In this document: piece after piece, positions 1 through 7,849 of the stretch
How the letters are laid out: every line of letters starts with the position of its first letter
Position numbering within the stretch: position 1 is the stretch's first letter
NCBI GenBank assembly: GCA_051883555.1
Contig: JBJETY010000086.1
Location: 1-18,388, forward strand
Source: CAG-917 sp051883555
Lineage (GTDB): Bacteria > Bacillota > Clostridia > Christensenellales > CAG-917
Direction: 5' to 3'
DNA length: 18,388 nucleotides
The notes under the pieces: generated by a model
Told to the model about the DNA's origin: nothing
What the model saw: the letters and a program-made list of their open reading frames with translations, nothing else
The model's database searches: none
Translations under genes and position numbers: made by a program

Positions 1-38
1 TATTAAGCTTACGTCTAATCATTGCATAAACCGTATCG

Positions 39-734
39 GTGATTGGCAATGATAGAATTTCTACGATATTGTTGTGCCCTACAAATGAAGCCGTTAATAA
101 TTTAGCCAAAGAGGGTATTATAAAAAACGTGTATAATGTCGGCGATGTAATGTGCGATGCCATTATGCATTACGGACAAATGATAAAAGACGGCGACAAT
201 TCTTATTATTTTGATAGGCTTATTCCGCTTTATGGAGAAAGAAAACGTTTTGACTCATGGTATATGGCAACAATTCATAGGGCAGAAAATACCGACGATA
301 TAAGTAAAATTAAAAACATTCTCGATGCTTTTGAACAATTGGATGAAAAAGTAATTTTCCCTGTTCATCCAAGAACAAAATGTCTAGTAGATAGCTTGTT
401 AGCAAACAATTCATATTGTAATATTTATTTTTGTGAACCTATGGGTTATATAGATATGTTATATTTTACTAAAAATGCGAAAAAAATTATTACAGATAGC
501 GGTGGTTTGCAAAAAGAAGCATATATTCTTCATTCTCCATGTGTAACGGTTAGGGACCAGACGGAATGGGTGGAAACATTAATAGGAAATCATAATGTTT
601 TAGCTAAGCCTTGTACGGACGATATTCTTTTGAAAGTTAATCAAACGGTTGTAGATGAGCAAAAGTATGGTAATTATTATGGAGACGGAAAGGCGGCAGA
701 AAAGATTTTAAAAATTATAAAGGAGTACTTTTGA
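39..734 (+). CDS. UDP-N-acetylglucosamine 2-epimerase (WecB/WbpI family), C-terminal part only; probable 5' frameshift
   Basis: Cytoplasmic sugar-nucleotide epimerase that converts UDP-GlcNAc-type sugars to the manno form for polysaccharide synthesis. Visible family motifs, numbered from the GTG at 39: ATIHRAEN (catalytic-region His80), PVHPRTK (His110), TDSGGLQKEA (Ser154 to Glu160, nucleotide binding) and VRDQTEWVET (Arg172, Glu176). Only 231 residues are present against about 360-380 for the family, so the first Rossmann domain is missing. The GTG has no ribosome site, and an in-frame TAA lies at 27-29. Just upstream, in another frame (positions 26-36), the family-like residues INRI can be read. 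The frame therefore probably breaks between about 36 and 45, through a real mutation or an assembly error. The stop overlaps the next gene's ATG (TGATG). The DQTEWVET signature is close to the WbpI-like branch, so the exact substrate is uncertain. Confidence 0.85.
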   Translation: MIGNDRISTILLCPTNEAVNNLAKEGIIKNVYNVGDVMCDAIMHYGQMIKDGDNSYYFDRLIPLYGERKRFDSWYMATIHRAENTDDISKIKNILDAFEQLDEKVIFPVHPRTKCLVDSLLANNSYCNIYFCEPMGYIDMLYFTKNAKKIITDSGGLQKEAYILHSPCVTVRDQTEWVETLIGNHNVLAKPCTDDILLKVNQTVVDEQKYGNYYGDGKAAEKILKIIKEYF

Positions 735-1819
735 TGAGATACGCATTGATAGGTTGTGGAAGAATATCCACCAATCATTTAAAGGCGGCTGTAAACAATA
801 ACCTTGAAATCGTTGCGGTTTGCGACATAGTTCCGCAACGAATGGAAGAGGTGCTTGCAAAACATAATTTGCAGAACGATAAAAATATAGCAAGATATAC
901 AGATTATAAGCAGATGCTTGCTGAACATGGCGATATTCAACTTTGTTCTATTGCTACTGAAAGCGGTTTGCATGCTGAAATTGCATTATATTGCATCGAT
1001 AATGGTGTTAACGTAATAATAGAAAAGCCTATGGCGATGAGCATTTCCGATGCCGATGAAATTATTAAAAAGAGCGAGGCCAAAGGTGTTAAAGTTTCAG
1101 CATGTCATCAAAACCGTTTTAATATAGCCGTTCAACAGATGCGTAAGGCTTTGGAAGAGGGGAGATTCGGAAAAATTTCTCACGGTTCTATACATGTTAG
1201 GTGGAATCGTAATAGGGATTATTATGACCAGGCAAAATGGAGAGGAACTTGGGCACAAGACGGTGGAGCGTTAATGAATCAATGCATTCACGGAATTGAC
1301 CTTTTGCGTTGGATGATGGGTAACGATGTGGATGAAGTATATGGCGTAACGAAACGGCAGATTCATGACTATCTCGAATGCGAAGATATCGGAATGGCGG
1401 TTATAAGATTTAAAAACGGTGCCATAGGTACAATAGAAGGAACTACAAATGTCTATCCGAAAAATCTTGAGGAAACTCTATATTTGTTCGGTGAAAATGG
1501 CACGGTTAAGCTTGGCGGAAAATCTACAAATGCTATCGATGTATGGGAGTTTGCCGACAATAGCGAGAACGATGACCAGTATAAAGGTTTTTTTGAAGAA
1601 ACGACAAATGTATATGGAAACGGACATACAAGTCTTTTTGCAGATGTTATAGATGCAATTAAAAATAATCGCAAACCTTATGTTGATGCGGTTGCAGGCA
1701 AAAACGCTTTAGAAATGGTACTTGCAATTTATAAGTCGTCTTTTACGGGACAATCGGTCAAATTTCCACTTGAGAAATGTGCTTCTTTGGATTTCATAGG
1801 CGGATTTGATAAAGAATAA
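734..1819 (+). CDS. Gfo/Idh/MocA-family NAD(P)-dependent oxidoreductase, WlbA-like sugar-nucleotide dehydrogenase
   Basis: Predicted cytoplasmic oxidoreductase acting on a nucleotide sugar in the polysaccharide pathway. The N-terminal Rossmann fold begins ALIGCGRIS (residues 4-12). The family signature EKP is at 97-99, with Lys98 the expected catalytic or binding lysine. GGALMNQCIHGIDLL (178-191) supplies the active-site His186 and Asp189. The length of 361 residues is normal. The ATG at 734 is preferred over the TTG at 731 because AGGAG at 721-725 lies 8 nt upstream and the ATG overlaps the stop of the epimerase by one base, indicating translational coupling. Pairing with a 2-epimerase resembles the WlbA/WbpB-WbpI route to acetamido-uronic acid sugars, but the substrate is an inference. 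UDP-GlcNAc(A) 3-dehydrogenase is the best guess. Confidence 0.88.
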   Translation: MRYALIGCGRISTNHLKAAVNNNLEIVAVCDIVPQRMEEVLAKHNLQNDKNIARYTDYKQMLAEHGDIQLCSIATESGLHAEIALYCIDNGVNVIIEKPMAMSISDADEIIKKSEAKGVKVSACHQNRFNIAVQQMRKALEEGRFGKISHGSIHVRWNRNRDYYDQAKWRGTWAQDGGALMNQCIHGIDLLRWMMGNDVDEVYGVTKRQIHDYLECEDIGMAVIRFKNGAIGTIEGTTNVYPKNLEETLYLFGENGTVKLGGKSTNAIDVWEFADNSENDDQYKGFFEETTNVYGNGHTSLFADVIDAIKNNRKPYVDAVAGKNALEMVLAIYKSSFTGQSVKFPLEKCASLDFIGGFDKE

Positions 1820-1821
1820 AA

Positions 1822-3060
1822 ATGAAATTAGTACTTTTAACAGCAAATTATCCGTACGGTCAGGGCGGTGATAACAGTTTTATAAACAACGAGATAGAGG
1901 CATTAATGCAGCCTTTTGATGAAGTGGTGGTTGTTTCTACAGGAATCGGTGCCCTTCGTAAAGACATTCCGCAAGGTTTAAAAGTTATCAATTGTCCGAT
2001 TAATGTTAAAAATCTTTTTAAAATGGTGGCTGCTGCGTTTTTATCGTTTGACAAAGATGCGAGAAAAGCACATAAAGAGCTTAAAACGCTTTATCCGAAT
2101 ATCGGATTTATTACACGTTTTAAACAAATTTTTAAGCATAATTATGCCTTTAAATGTATGGAAAAAACACTTATAAAAGAGTGTGCAGACGCTGACGTTG
2201 TTTATTCGTACTGGTTGTCGTCAAGGGCTTATGCATATGCACGAGTAAAAAAGGATAAGGATTATAGCAATGTATTTTTATCGAGGTCGCATCGTTTTGA
2301 TTGTTATTTAAGTTGTAACGCATATTTGCCGTATCGTAATTTTATTTGTAGTGAGCTTGATGAGATAGTGTTTATATCAAATGACGGCAGAGAAGCTTTT
2401 GAATCCGAAACGTGTCCTGTTTTAGATAAGAAATGTCGTTTTTCTGTACATTATTTAGGCGTAAATAAAGATGCTGAAGAAGAGGATTATCGAATTGGTA
2501 ATTCCCTTAATATAGTAACTTGCTCGGCAATTATTTCGGTCAAACGGCTAGATATCTTAATCGATGCGCTTTCTAAAATAGTTGACGTACAGATAAACTG
2601 GACACATTTTGGCGGTGGGGAGTTGACAACGGAGATTAGCGTATTAGCACATTCCCGATTGGACGACAAACCGAATATCAGTTATTGTTTTAAAGGCAGT
2701 GTGAACAATGCAACGATTTTGGAATACTATCGTAACAATAGCATCGATTTGATAATTAATACATCGGATAGTGAAGGAATACCTGTAAGTATTATGGAAG
2801 CTTTTTCTTTTGGTATACCAGCAATAACAAGAGATGTGGGCGGTTTAAGAGAAATTAACTGCGGAAATAATGACGGATATTTACTTTCTGCAAATGCCAC
2901 TGCTCAAGATTTTGCTAATGCAATAACGAATTTTGCTAAGAAACCACACGAAGAAATATTGGCGAAACGGAAAGAAGTAAAAGATATTTTTAATTGTCAT
3001 TTTTCTAAGCAGGCAATTAAGTCATATTGCAAAACTATTCAATCAATGTGTAAAAATTAA
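1822..3060 (+). CDS. Glycosyltransferase, GT4 family (GT-B fold)
   Basis: Transfers a sugar from a nucleotide donor to a growing lipid-linked oligosaccharide at the inner face of the membrane. 412 residues, normal for GT4. The N-terminal acceptor domain starts KLVLLTANYPYGQGGDNSF. The C-terminal donor domain shows SVKRLD (239-244), the usual basic phosphate-binding position, and SEGIPVSIMEAFSFGIP (317-333), the GT4 E-x7-E motif with Glu318 and Glu326, followed by DVGGLREI. There is no signal peptide. It starts 2 nt after the oxidoreductase stop with only a weak purine-rich ribosome site, so it is probably translated by coupling. Donor and acceptor cannot be inferred. Confidence 0.9.
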   Translation: MKLVLLTANYPYGQGGDNSFINNEIEALMQPFDEVVVVSTGIGALRKDIPQGLKVINCPINVKNLFKMVAAAFLSFDKDARKAHKELKTLYPNIGFITRFKQIFKHNYAFKCMEKTLIKECADADVVYSYWLSSRAYAYARVKKDKDYSNVFLSRSHRFDCYLSCNAYLPYRNFICSELDEIVFISNDGREAFESETCPVLDKKCRFSVHYLGVNKDAEEEDYRIGNSLNIVTCSAIISVKRLDILIDALSKIVDVQINWTHFGGGELTTEISVLAHSRLDDKPNISYCFKGSVNNATILEYYRNNSIDLIINTSDSEGIPVSIMEAFSFGIPAITRDVGGLREINCGNNDGYLLSANATAQDFANAITNFAKKPHEEILAKRKEVKDIFNCHFSKQAIKSYCKTIQSMCKN

Positions 3061-3136
3061 GATTAATATTGGACCAAAATTACTTGAATAAAAAATGTTA
3101 ATATCGACGATTTTTGGAAAAGAAGATTACTGAATT

Positions 3137-4381
3137 ATGCATAATAATTTAATGATTAAAAAAAATAAAAAAAATGGACATGCTTTCCTAATTTATTTTT
3201 GGGGATTTCCTATGATCCAATTTCCGATACTTTTATTGCCACAGCTAAGCACTTGGATAGTATTTGCATTATTACTATTCTCATGTTTATATTGGTTATA
3301 TGAAATTTATGAAGCCGATCTCAATAAATTTACTTTGCAGGTTGTGGCCATTGTTATAATTTTAGCTTATTTTTTATTTAATTTTATATTCAGATACAAT
3401 CATATTACCTTTGATTATTTTGTCTATTTCATTATGTATGGGCTTTTAAGTATACTTTTTTCAATGACAATAGATGATTATTATGCTTTTATCAAACAAA
3501 ACTCTATATGTTCTTTATTAGTTTTCTTAGCTTATGTGTCCATACCGATTATAGGATATGATAAGTTAGGAATGGGTAATTATATGGATTTTGGGTTTGG
3601 CGTTGCATTACCTGTTTATATGAGTTTATATATTGGTAGACATGTGATTAAAGAGAAAAAATTAATCTTCTTTGAATTAATTTGTTTAATCGAACTTGTT
3701 CTTTATGCAAATAGAAGTTGTTTTTTGTCCGTTATATTTATTTGGATAATGTATTTTTTGATTTTTAAGAAAAAAAGAATTAAAGATTATGTTTTTATGT
3801 TTGCCATAATCGTTGGTTTAGCTATAATAATTAATAATTTTAAAGACATAGTCTTATGGATAAACAAAGAAGTTTTTGTAAAATACGAAATTGAATTCAG
3901 ATTTTGGCAGAAAATACGTTATTTTGCAATTTCTAGTGACTGGAATAGATTGTTTAGTGGAAGAATAGAAATTTGGCAAAATGTAATTGAAATGATAAGT
4001 CAACGACCTTGGACTGGATGGGGATTAGGTTATTTTGAAAGTGTTTATGGTCATGGTTATTATGCACATAATATTGTATTAGAAATTGCAGTGGAAATTG
4101 GAATAATAGGAGCTACTATTATAGGCGTTTTGTTCTTATATATGACTGTAACGGCGTTTCGTAAAGCTGATAGAGTAAGCGCCATGGCTTTGTTGTTATT
4201 TCTCTGTCTTACTATACCAAAACTGCTTTTAAGCAATATACACTATAAAGATATAGCATTTTGGTTCTTTTTATCTATGATAATAAAGTTTAGCCAAAGT
4301 AGGGGAGTAAAAAATGAATGTATTGATAATAAGCAAATACTTTATGCCACAAATAGCCATTGCGGCAGTAAGGCCAACTAA
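3137..4381 (+). CDS. O-antigen polymerase/ligase-like membrane protein (Wzy_C type)
   Basis: Integral membrane protein expected to polymerise, or ligate, lipid-linked repeat units on the outer face of the membrane. 414 residues, mostly hydrophobic, with roughly ten membrane segments visible and a basic N-terminus before the first. The C-terminal part has the Wzy/WaaL-type motif around 291-318: RPWTGWGLGYFESVYGHGYY, then AHN..LEIAVEIGIIG. It is among the most AT-rich DNA in the window (9 G/C in 60 at 3361-3420). The ATG at 3137 has only a weak AGAAGA ribosome site; an ATG at 3152 is an alternative. The last 68 nt overlap the next gene in another frame, so the final 23 residues may be a recent extension. 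Polymerase is favoured over ligase because a Wzx-like flippase is close by. Confidence 0.82.
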   Translation: MHNNLMIKKNKKNGHAFLIYFWGFPMIQFPILLLPQLSTWIVFALLLFSCLYWLYEIYEADLNKFTLQVVAIVIILAYFLFNFIFRYNHITFDYFVYFIMYGLLSILFSMTIDDYYAFIKQNSICSLLVFLAYVSIPIIGYDKLGMGNYMDFGFGVALPVYMSLYIGRHVIKEKKLIFFELICLIELVLYANRSCFLSVIFIWIMYFLIFKKKRIKDYVFMFAIIVGLAIIINNFKDIVLWINKEVFVKYEIEFRFWQKIRYFAISSDWNRLFSGRIEIWQNVIEMISQRPWTGWGLGYFESVYGHGYYAHNIVLEIAVEIGIIGATIIGVLFLYMTVTAFRKADRVSAMALLLFLCLTIPKLLLSNIHYKDIAFWFFLSMIIKFSQSRGVKNECIDNKQILYATNSHCGSKAN

Positions 4382-5630
4382 GTTAGCAAAATTTTTATTT
4401 AAAAGTAATCATAACGTTGACCTTTTAACAACGAGCGAAAATATTGATGCGACACATTTACGAAACGTTTATACTATGCCTGCACAGACTACTTTACTTA
4501 GAAAAAATTTAGATAAAGTTCTAGAAAAAAGACGTAATAATAGTACTTACTCAAGTGAACAATCGATTATTGGTAAAAAGAACAAGATAAAAACTATAAT
4601 TAAAAAATGTCTTTATAAGGTAATAACCTATTTGTCTTTTATCGCTGAGCTTGGTTGTTCACAAAAGCAATTTAAATATTTTAAAAAGAATATAGAACGG
4701 TGTATAGATTTTAATCATTATGACGTTGTTTTTTCTACTTTTTCTCCCCTGTTTACCCATTATATAGCAAGACGAATAAAAAAAAGGAAAAAAGAATTAA
4801 TTTGGGTTGCTGATTTTCGTGACCCATTATTAGGTGCTGCTGTTCCGAGAATATTTAAGAGTAGATGCAAATGCATTGTTGAGAATATCACTTGTAGGGC
4901 AGACTTGGTAACTATGGTATCAAACGACGGTAGGGCGGCATATCAATTTTCAAAAAAGGCGAACGTAAAAGTTTTAAGCAACGGCTTTGATAGAGAGGAT
5001 TATAATTTTGCAAGAACACCATTGGATGAAAATTTAAATTTGTGTTATGCAGGAAGTTTTTATAATGGTAGAGAGAGTCTGCTTAGAGTTTTTCAAGCTA
5101 TAAAAAATTTAACATCCAGTGGAAAAATTGATAAGAACAAAATTAGAATTCATTATTTTGGCAAACAGGCTCATTATTGTTATGAGTGGGCTAATAAAAC
5201 AGGTCTTAATGAACAATTAAACATTCATGGAATAGTAAGTAAAGAAGAAAGTATAAAATTCAGTATGCAGTGCGATATTAACCTTGTTTCTGTATGGAAT
5301 AATAAGACTAGCCAAGGTATTATCAGTGGAAAGATTTACGAGCTTTTTGCTATGGGCAAGCCTATAATTGCCGAAATTACTGGTAATGTTCCTGAAAGCG
5401 AACTAAAAAGAATGATTGAAGCAACGGAAACTGGATATTGCTATGAAGAGGCAGTTTATCGTGGCAACGTTAAAGGGATTGAAGAATATATTTTGCAGAT
5501 TTATAACGACAAAATGCAAGGTAAAACATTAAACGTCGGAAACCAATCGCAGATAGAAAATTACAATTATCGCAACATTACCGAGAAGTTGGTTGCAAAT
5601 ATAAAAGAATATGAACAAAATAAAGATTAA
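4314..5630 (+). CDS. Glycosyltransferase, GT4-like
   Basis: Second sugar transferase of the locus. 438 residues with a GT-B layout. The N-terminal domain starts MNVLIISKYFMPQIAIAAVR and continues to VDLLTTS, the usual first Rossmann strand and nucleotide-sugar glycosyltransferase opening. WVADFRDPLLG (164-174) is the loop found in many WbuB-like GT4 enzymes. The donor site region reads SGKIYELFAMGKPIIAEI (338-355), with Lys340 and Glu343 as candidate phosphate and ribose contacts. A basic stretch near 86-103 (KKNKIKTIIKK) before YKVITYLSFIAEL could associate with the membrane. The start at 4314 is supported by AGGGGAG at about 4301-4307 and family alignment, although it overlaps the preceding gene by 68 nt. 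The overlap with the next gene is 20 nt. The sugar is unknown. Confidence 0.87.
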   Translation: MNVLIISKYFMPQIAIAAVRPTKLAKFLFKSNHNVDLLTTSENIDATHLRNVYTMPAQTTLLRKNLDKVLEKRRNNSTYSSEQSIIGKKNKIKTIIKKCLYKVITYLSFIAELGCSQKQFKYFKKNIERCIDFNHYDVVFSTFSPLFTHYIARRIKKRKKELIWVADFRDPLLGAAVPRIFKSRCKCIVENITCRADLVTMVSNDGRAAYQFSKKANVKVLSNGFDREDYNFARTPLDENLNLCYAGSFYNGRESLLRVFQAIKNLTSSGKIDKNKIRIHYFGKQAHYCYEWANKTGLNEQLNIHGIVSKEESIKFSMQCDINLVSVWNNKTSQGIISGKIYELFAMGKPIIAEITGNVPESELKRMIEATETGYCYEEAVYRGNVKGIEEYILQIYNDKMQGKTLNVGNQSQIENYNYRNITEKLVANIKEYEQNKD

Positions 5631-6960
5631 AAATAGACTGAAAAATAGTCTAAAGAAATTATTTAAAGATGGTTTTTTTTCTATCGTAATTTCGCAAGTT
5701 ATTGTTAAAGCGATAAGTTTTTGTAGCTCAATTTTTTTAGCGCGAATTTTAAGCAAAGGAGATTTTGGAGTTTATTCTTATGCACAAAATTTGCTAAGTA
5801 CTTTATTGTTGCTTGATGGAATAGGTACTATTTCTAGTATAATTCAACATGCCAGTGAGTCATATAAAGAACCCGGGAAACAAGCATCATATGCGTTATA
5901 TGGATTTAAAATAGGGTTTACGTTTAATTCGATTTTGAGTTTGGCCTTGTTCATCTATGCATTAGTCGGAAGTTTTTCGATTGGAGGGACTGGACCGGTT
6001 TTGGCGATAATGGCTTTTCAACCTATTTTGTCATATGTTCAAAGTTTTTGTGCTTGTAATTTAAGATTTAGATTGGAAACATCTTTGTTTGCTTATACAA
6101 ACATTATGGCTTCTCTATTTCACATACTGTCAATATTGTTAGGCGCTCAAATTGCAGGGGTTAAAGGAATTGCTTTTGGCCTCTATATCGGATATTTAAG
6201 TAGTATATTGTGTTACTTATATGTGTTTAAGTCTATAAAAAACATATATGAAATTAAAGCACCTTTATCAACGGTAGAGAAGAAAAGTTTTGTTAGGATG
6301 TCGCTTTCCGCAACTATAAACGATTCAATTCTTCACATGATAATGGTTGCTGATGTGTTCTTAATAGGACTTCTGATAAAAGATGAGTTAATAGTAGCTT
6401 CCTATAAAATTGCCACCACCATACCGACAGCTTTAGTTTTTATACCTGCTTCGGTAATGTTATTCTTTTATCCGTATTTTGCACGGCGCCAGAATGATTT
6501 ACCATGGATTAAAAAAACATTGGCGTCAGTAGTTGGTCTCTTGGCGGTAGTTAATGGATTGATTGTAGCGCTGCTATATTTCTTGGCTCCTCAATTTATA
6601 AAGTTTATTTATGGAGAACAATATTTAGACTGTGTTGCTGCTTTTAGAATTTTATTAATTGGGTACTTGTTTACTGGGACTATAAGAACTCCGTTAGTAA
6701 ATTTTTTATGGTCGCAGAAAAAGAACAATTACGTTATACTTTTGTCAGTTGCAATAGGTATTGTGAATATAGTATGCGATGTTATTTTTATCAAAGCGAA
6801 AGGTTCGATTGGAGCCGCTTATGCTACTATGTTAACATATGTGTTATCGGCAGTTTTGAGTTTAATATTGGTGATTATTCAGTTGCATGCAAAAAAGAAA
6901 GAATTGAAAAGGTTAGAAACCGATCACAAAGTTACACCCAAGCAAACATTAGGTGAATAG
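5611..6960 (+). CDS. Polysaccharide flippase, Wzx/PST type (MOP superfamily)
   Basis: Membrane transporter that flips lipid-linked oligosaccharide repeat units across the cytoplasmic membrane. 449 residues with 12 or more hydrophobic segments. The N-terminal region after a basic leader (NKIKIKNRLKNSLKKLFKDG) reads VIVKAISFCSSIFLARILSK and GDFGVYSYAQNLLS, the typical opening of this family. The C-terminus is short, basic and hydrophilic. The ATG lies inside the 3' end of the preceding glycosyltransferase (20-nt overlap), implying translational coupling. Together with the Wzy-like gene at 3137 this indicates a Wzx/Wzy-dependent pathway for a capsule or other surface glycan. It is the last gene of the cluster; the following TtcA gene is convergent. 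Confidence 0.9.
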   Translation: MNKIKIKNRLKNSLKKLFKDGFFSIVISQVIVKAISFCSSIFLARILSKGDFGVYSYAQNLLSTLLLLDGIGTISSIIQHASESYKEPGKQASYALYGFKIGFTFNSILSLALFIYALVGSFSIGGTGPVLAIMAFQPILSYVQSFCACNLRFRLETSLFAYTNIMASLFHILSILLGAQIAGVKGIAFGLYIGYLSSILCYLYVFKSIKNIYEIKAPLSTVEKKSFVRMSLSATINDSILHMIMVADVFLIGLLIKDELIVASYKIATTIPTALVFIPASVMLFFYPYFARRQNDLPWIKKTLASVVGLLAVVNGLIVALLYFLAPQFIKFIYGEQYLDCVAAFRILLIGYLFTGTIRTPLVNFLWSQKKNNYVILLSVAIGIVNIVCDVIFIKAKGSIGAAYATMLTYVLSAVLSLILVIIQLHAKKKELKRLETDHKVTPKQTLGE

Positions 6961-6986
6961 AATGGCTTTATTTAGCAGAAAAATTT

Positions 6987-7013
6987 TTAATCGAAAATAT
7001 AAGATTAATTTTT
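6987..7013. terminator. Weak AT-rich hairpin between convergent genes
   Basis: TTAATC (6987-6992) and GATTAA (7003-7008) can form a 6-bp stem with a 10-nt loop, followed by a short T run on the + strand. It sits in the 64-nt gap where the polysaccharide cluster meets the convergent TtcA gene, where a terminator is expected, but the stem is short and purely AT apart from one pair. Confidence 0.25.
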
Positions 7014-7024
7014 AAAGATACAAA

Positions 7025-7780
7025 TTATTTTTTATCGTTATTCGGTTTTTGCCAGAGATTATTTCTTTCAGGATTGAAAATCGCTCCTTTGATTCTGTCT
7101 TTTGCAAACGGAATTTCTTTGTTTAAATCGGCAATGAGATTCTTTGTCCACTGTCTTCTCGAATTGAAGTTAGACGGGCAGGGATTATGCACAATCGGCA
7201 TATTCATTTTTTTTACGATTGTTTTAACGTCGTATTCGTCGACGTAGATAAGAGGTCTTATGAGCGTTACGCCGCTTCTGTCCATATATGAAACAGGTTG
7301 AAAAGTAGACATTCTGCCTTCGAAGAGCAAAGACATAAAAAACGTTTCGGCGACGTCGTCCGCATTGTGACCTAAGGCAAGTTTATTTGCTCCTATCCTG
7401 TTTATAACGTCGTTTAATGCCCCGCGACGCATTTTGGCGCAGAGACTGCAAGGATTAGACTCTTTACGTTCTTCGAAAACTATCTGGGCTATCTGAGTCT
7501 TTTCACGGATAAACGGGACTTCAAGTTTTTCAAGATAGGCCTTTAAATTTTCAACTTCATTTTGATCCGTATCTTTAAAACCGATATCGACGTTGACTGC
7601 CGTCAACTCAAATTTTTCGGGAGAAAACCGTTGAAATGCCTTCAGAGCTGTTACAAGGGCGATGCTGTCCTTTCCGCCCGACAAACCGACGACAATATGG
7701 TCTCCGTCGGAAATCATTTTGTAGTCGTTTATAGCCCTTCTCAATGCACTTAAAATGTTTTGTAAACCGAATGTTCCCAT
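7025..7780 (-). CDS. TtcA-family tRNA 2-thiolation enzyme (PP-loop ATPase)
   Basis: Predicted to activate a tRNA cytidine with ATP and replace its 2-oxygen with sulfur; in TtcA the target is C32. 251 residues. The PP-loop SGGKDS is at 34-39. NPCSLCAKMRRG gives the first cysteine pair (Cys111, Cys114), LGHNADDVAETFF (136-148) is the conserved adenylation motif, and HNPCPSNFNSRR supplies a single third cysteine (Cys201). Three cysteines match the known [4Fe-4S]-binding set of TtcA. TilS is excluded by these cysteines. The ATG at 7780 has no ribosome site, and the likely -10 box ends only 9 nt upstream, so the mRNA may be leaderless. No later Met gives a full N-terminus, since RRAINDYKMISDGDHI belongs to the conserved domain. 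Confidence 0.88.
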   Translation of the reverse strand: MGTFGLQNILSALRRAINDYKMISDGDHIVVGLSGGKDSIALVTALKAFQRFSPEKFELTAVNVDIGFKDTDQNEVENLKAYLEKLEVPFIREKTQIAQIVFEERKESNPCSLCAKMRRGALNDVINRIGANKLALGHNADDVAETFFMSLLFEGRMSTFQPVSYMDRSGVTLIRPLIYVDEYDVKTIVKKMNMPIVHNPCPSNFNSRRQWTKNLIADLNKEIPFAKDRIKGAIFNPERNNLWQKPNNDKK

Positions 7781-7789
7781 AGCGTTCTT

Positions 7790-7818
7790 ATTATAATAGT
7801 TTGATTGACTTAAAGCAA
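7790..7818 (-). promoter_or_regulatory. Sigma-A-type promoter of the TtcA gene, probably giving a leaderless mRNA
   Basis: Read on the - strand: -35 TTGCTT (7818-7813), 17-nt spacer, -10 TATAAT (7795-7790). The expected start point is about 7783, only a few bases from the ATG at 7780, and no Shine-Dalgarno sequence fits between them. Confidence 0.6.
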
Positions 7819-7833
7819 CAAAATAGATATAAT
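7805..7833 (+). promoter_or_regulatory. Sigma-A-type promoter of the COG2426 gene
   Basis: -35 TTGACT (7805-7810), 17-nt spacer, -10 TATAAT (7828-7833), then AGGAGAG (7840-7846) as ribosome site for the ATG at 7850. Its -35 region overlaps that of the divergent TtcA promoter, so the two polymerase sites should compete. Confidence 0.7.
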
Positions 7834-7849
7834 TTATTCAGGAGAGCTT

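Noticed and set aside
7025..7780. TilS (tRNA-Ile lysidine synthetase) for the PP-loop protein
   Set aside because: The CSLC pair and third Cys with the RRG and GHNADD motifs are TtcA features, and the TilS C-terminal domains are missing.
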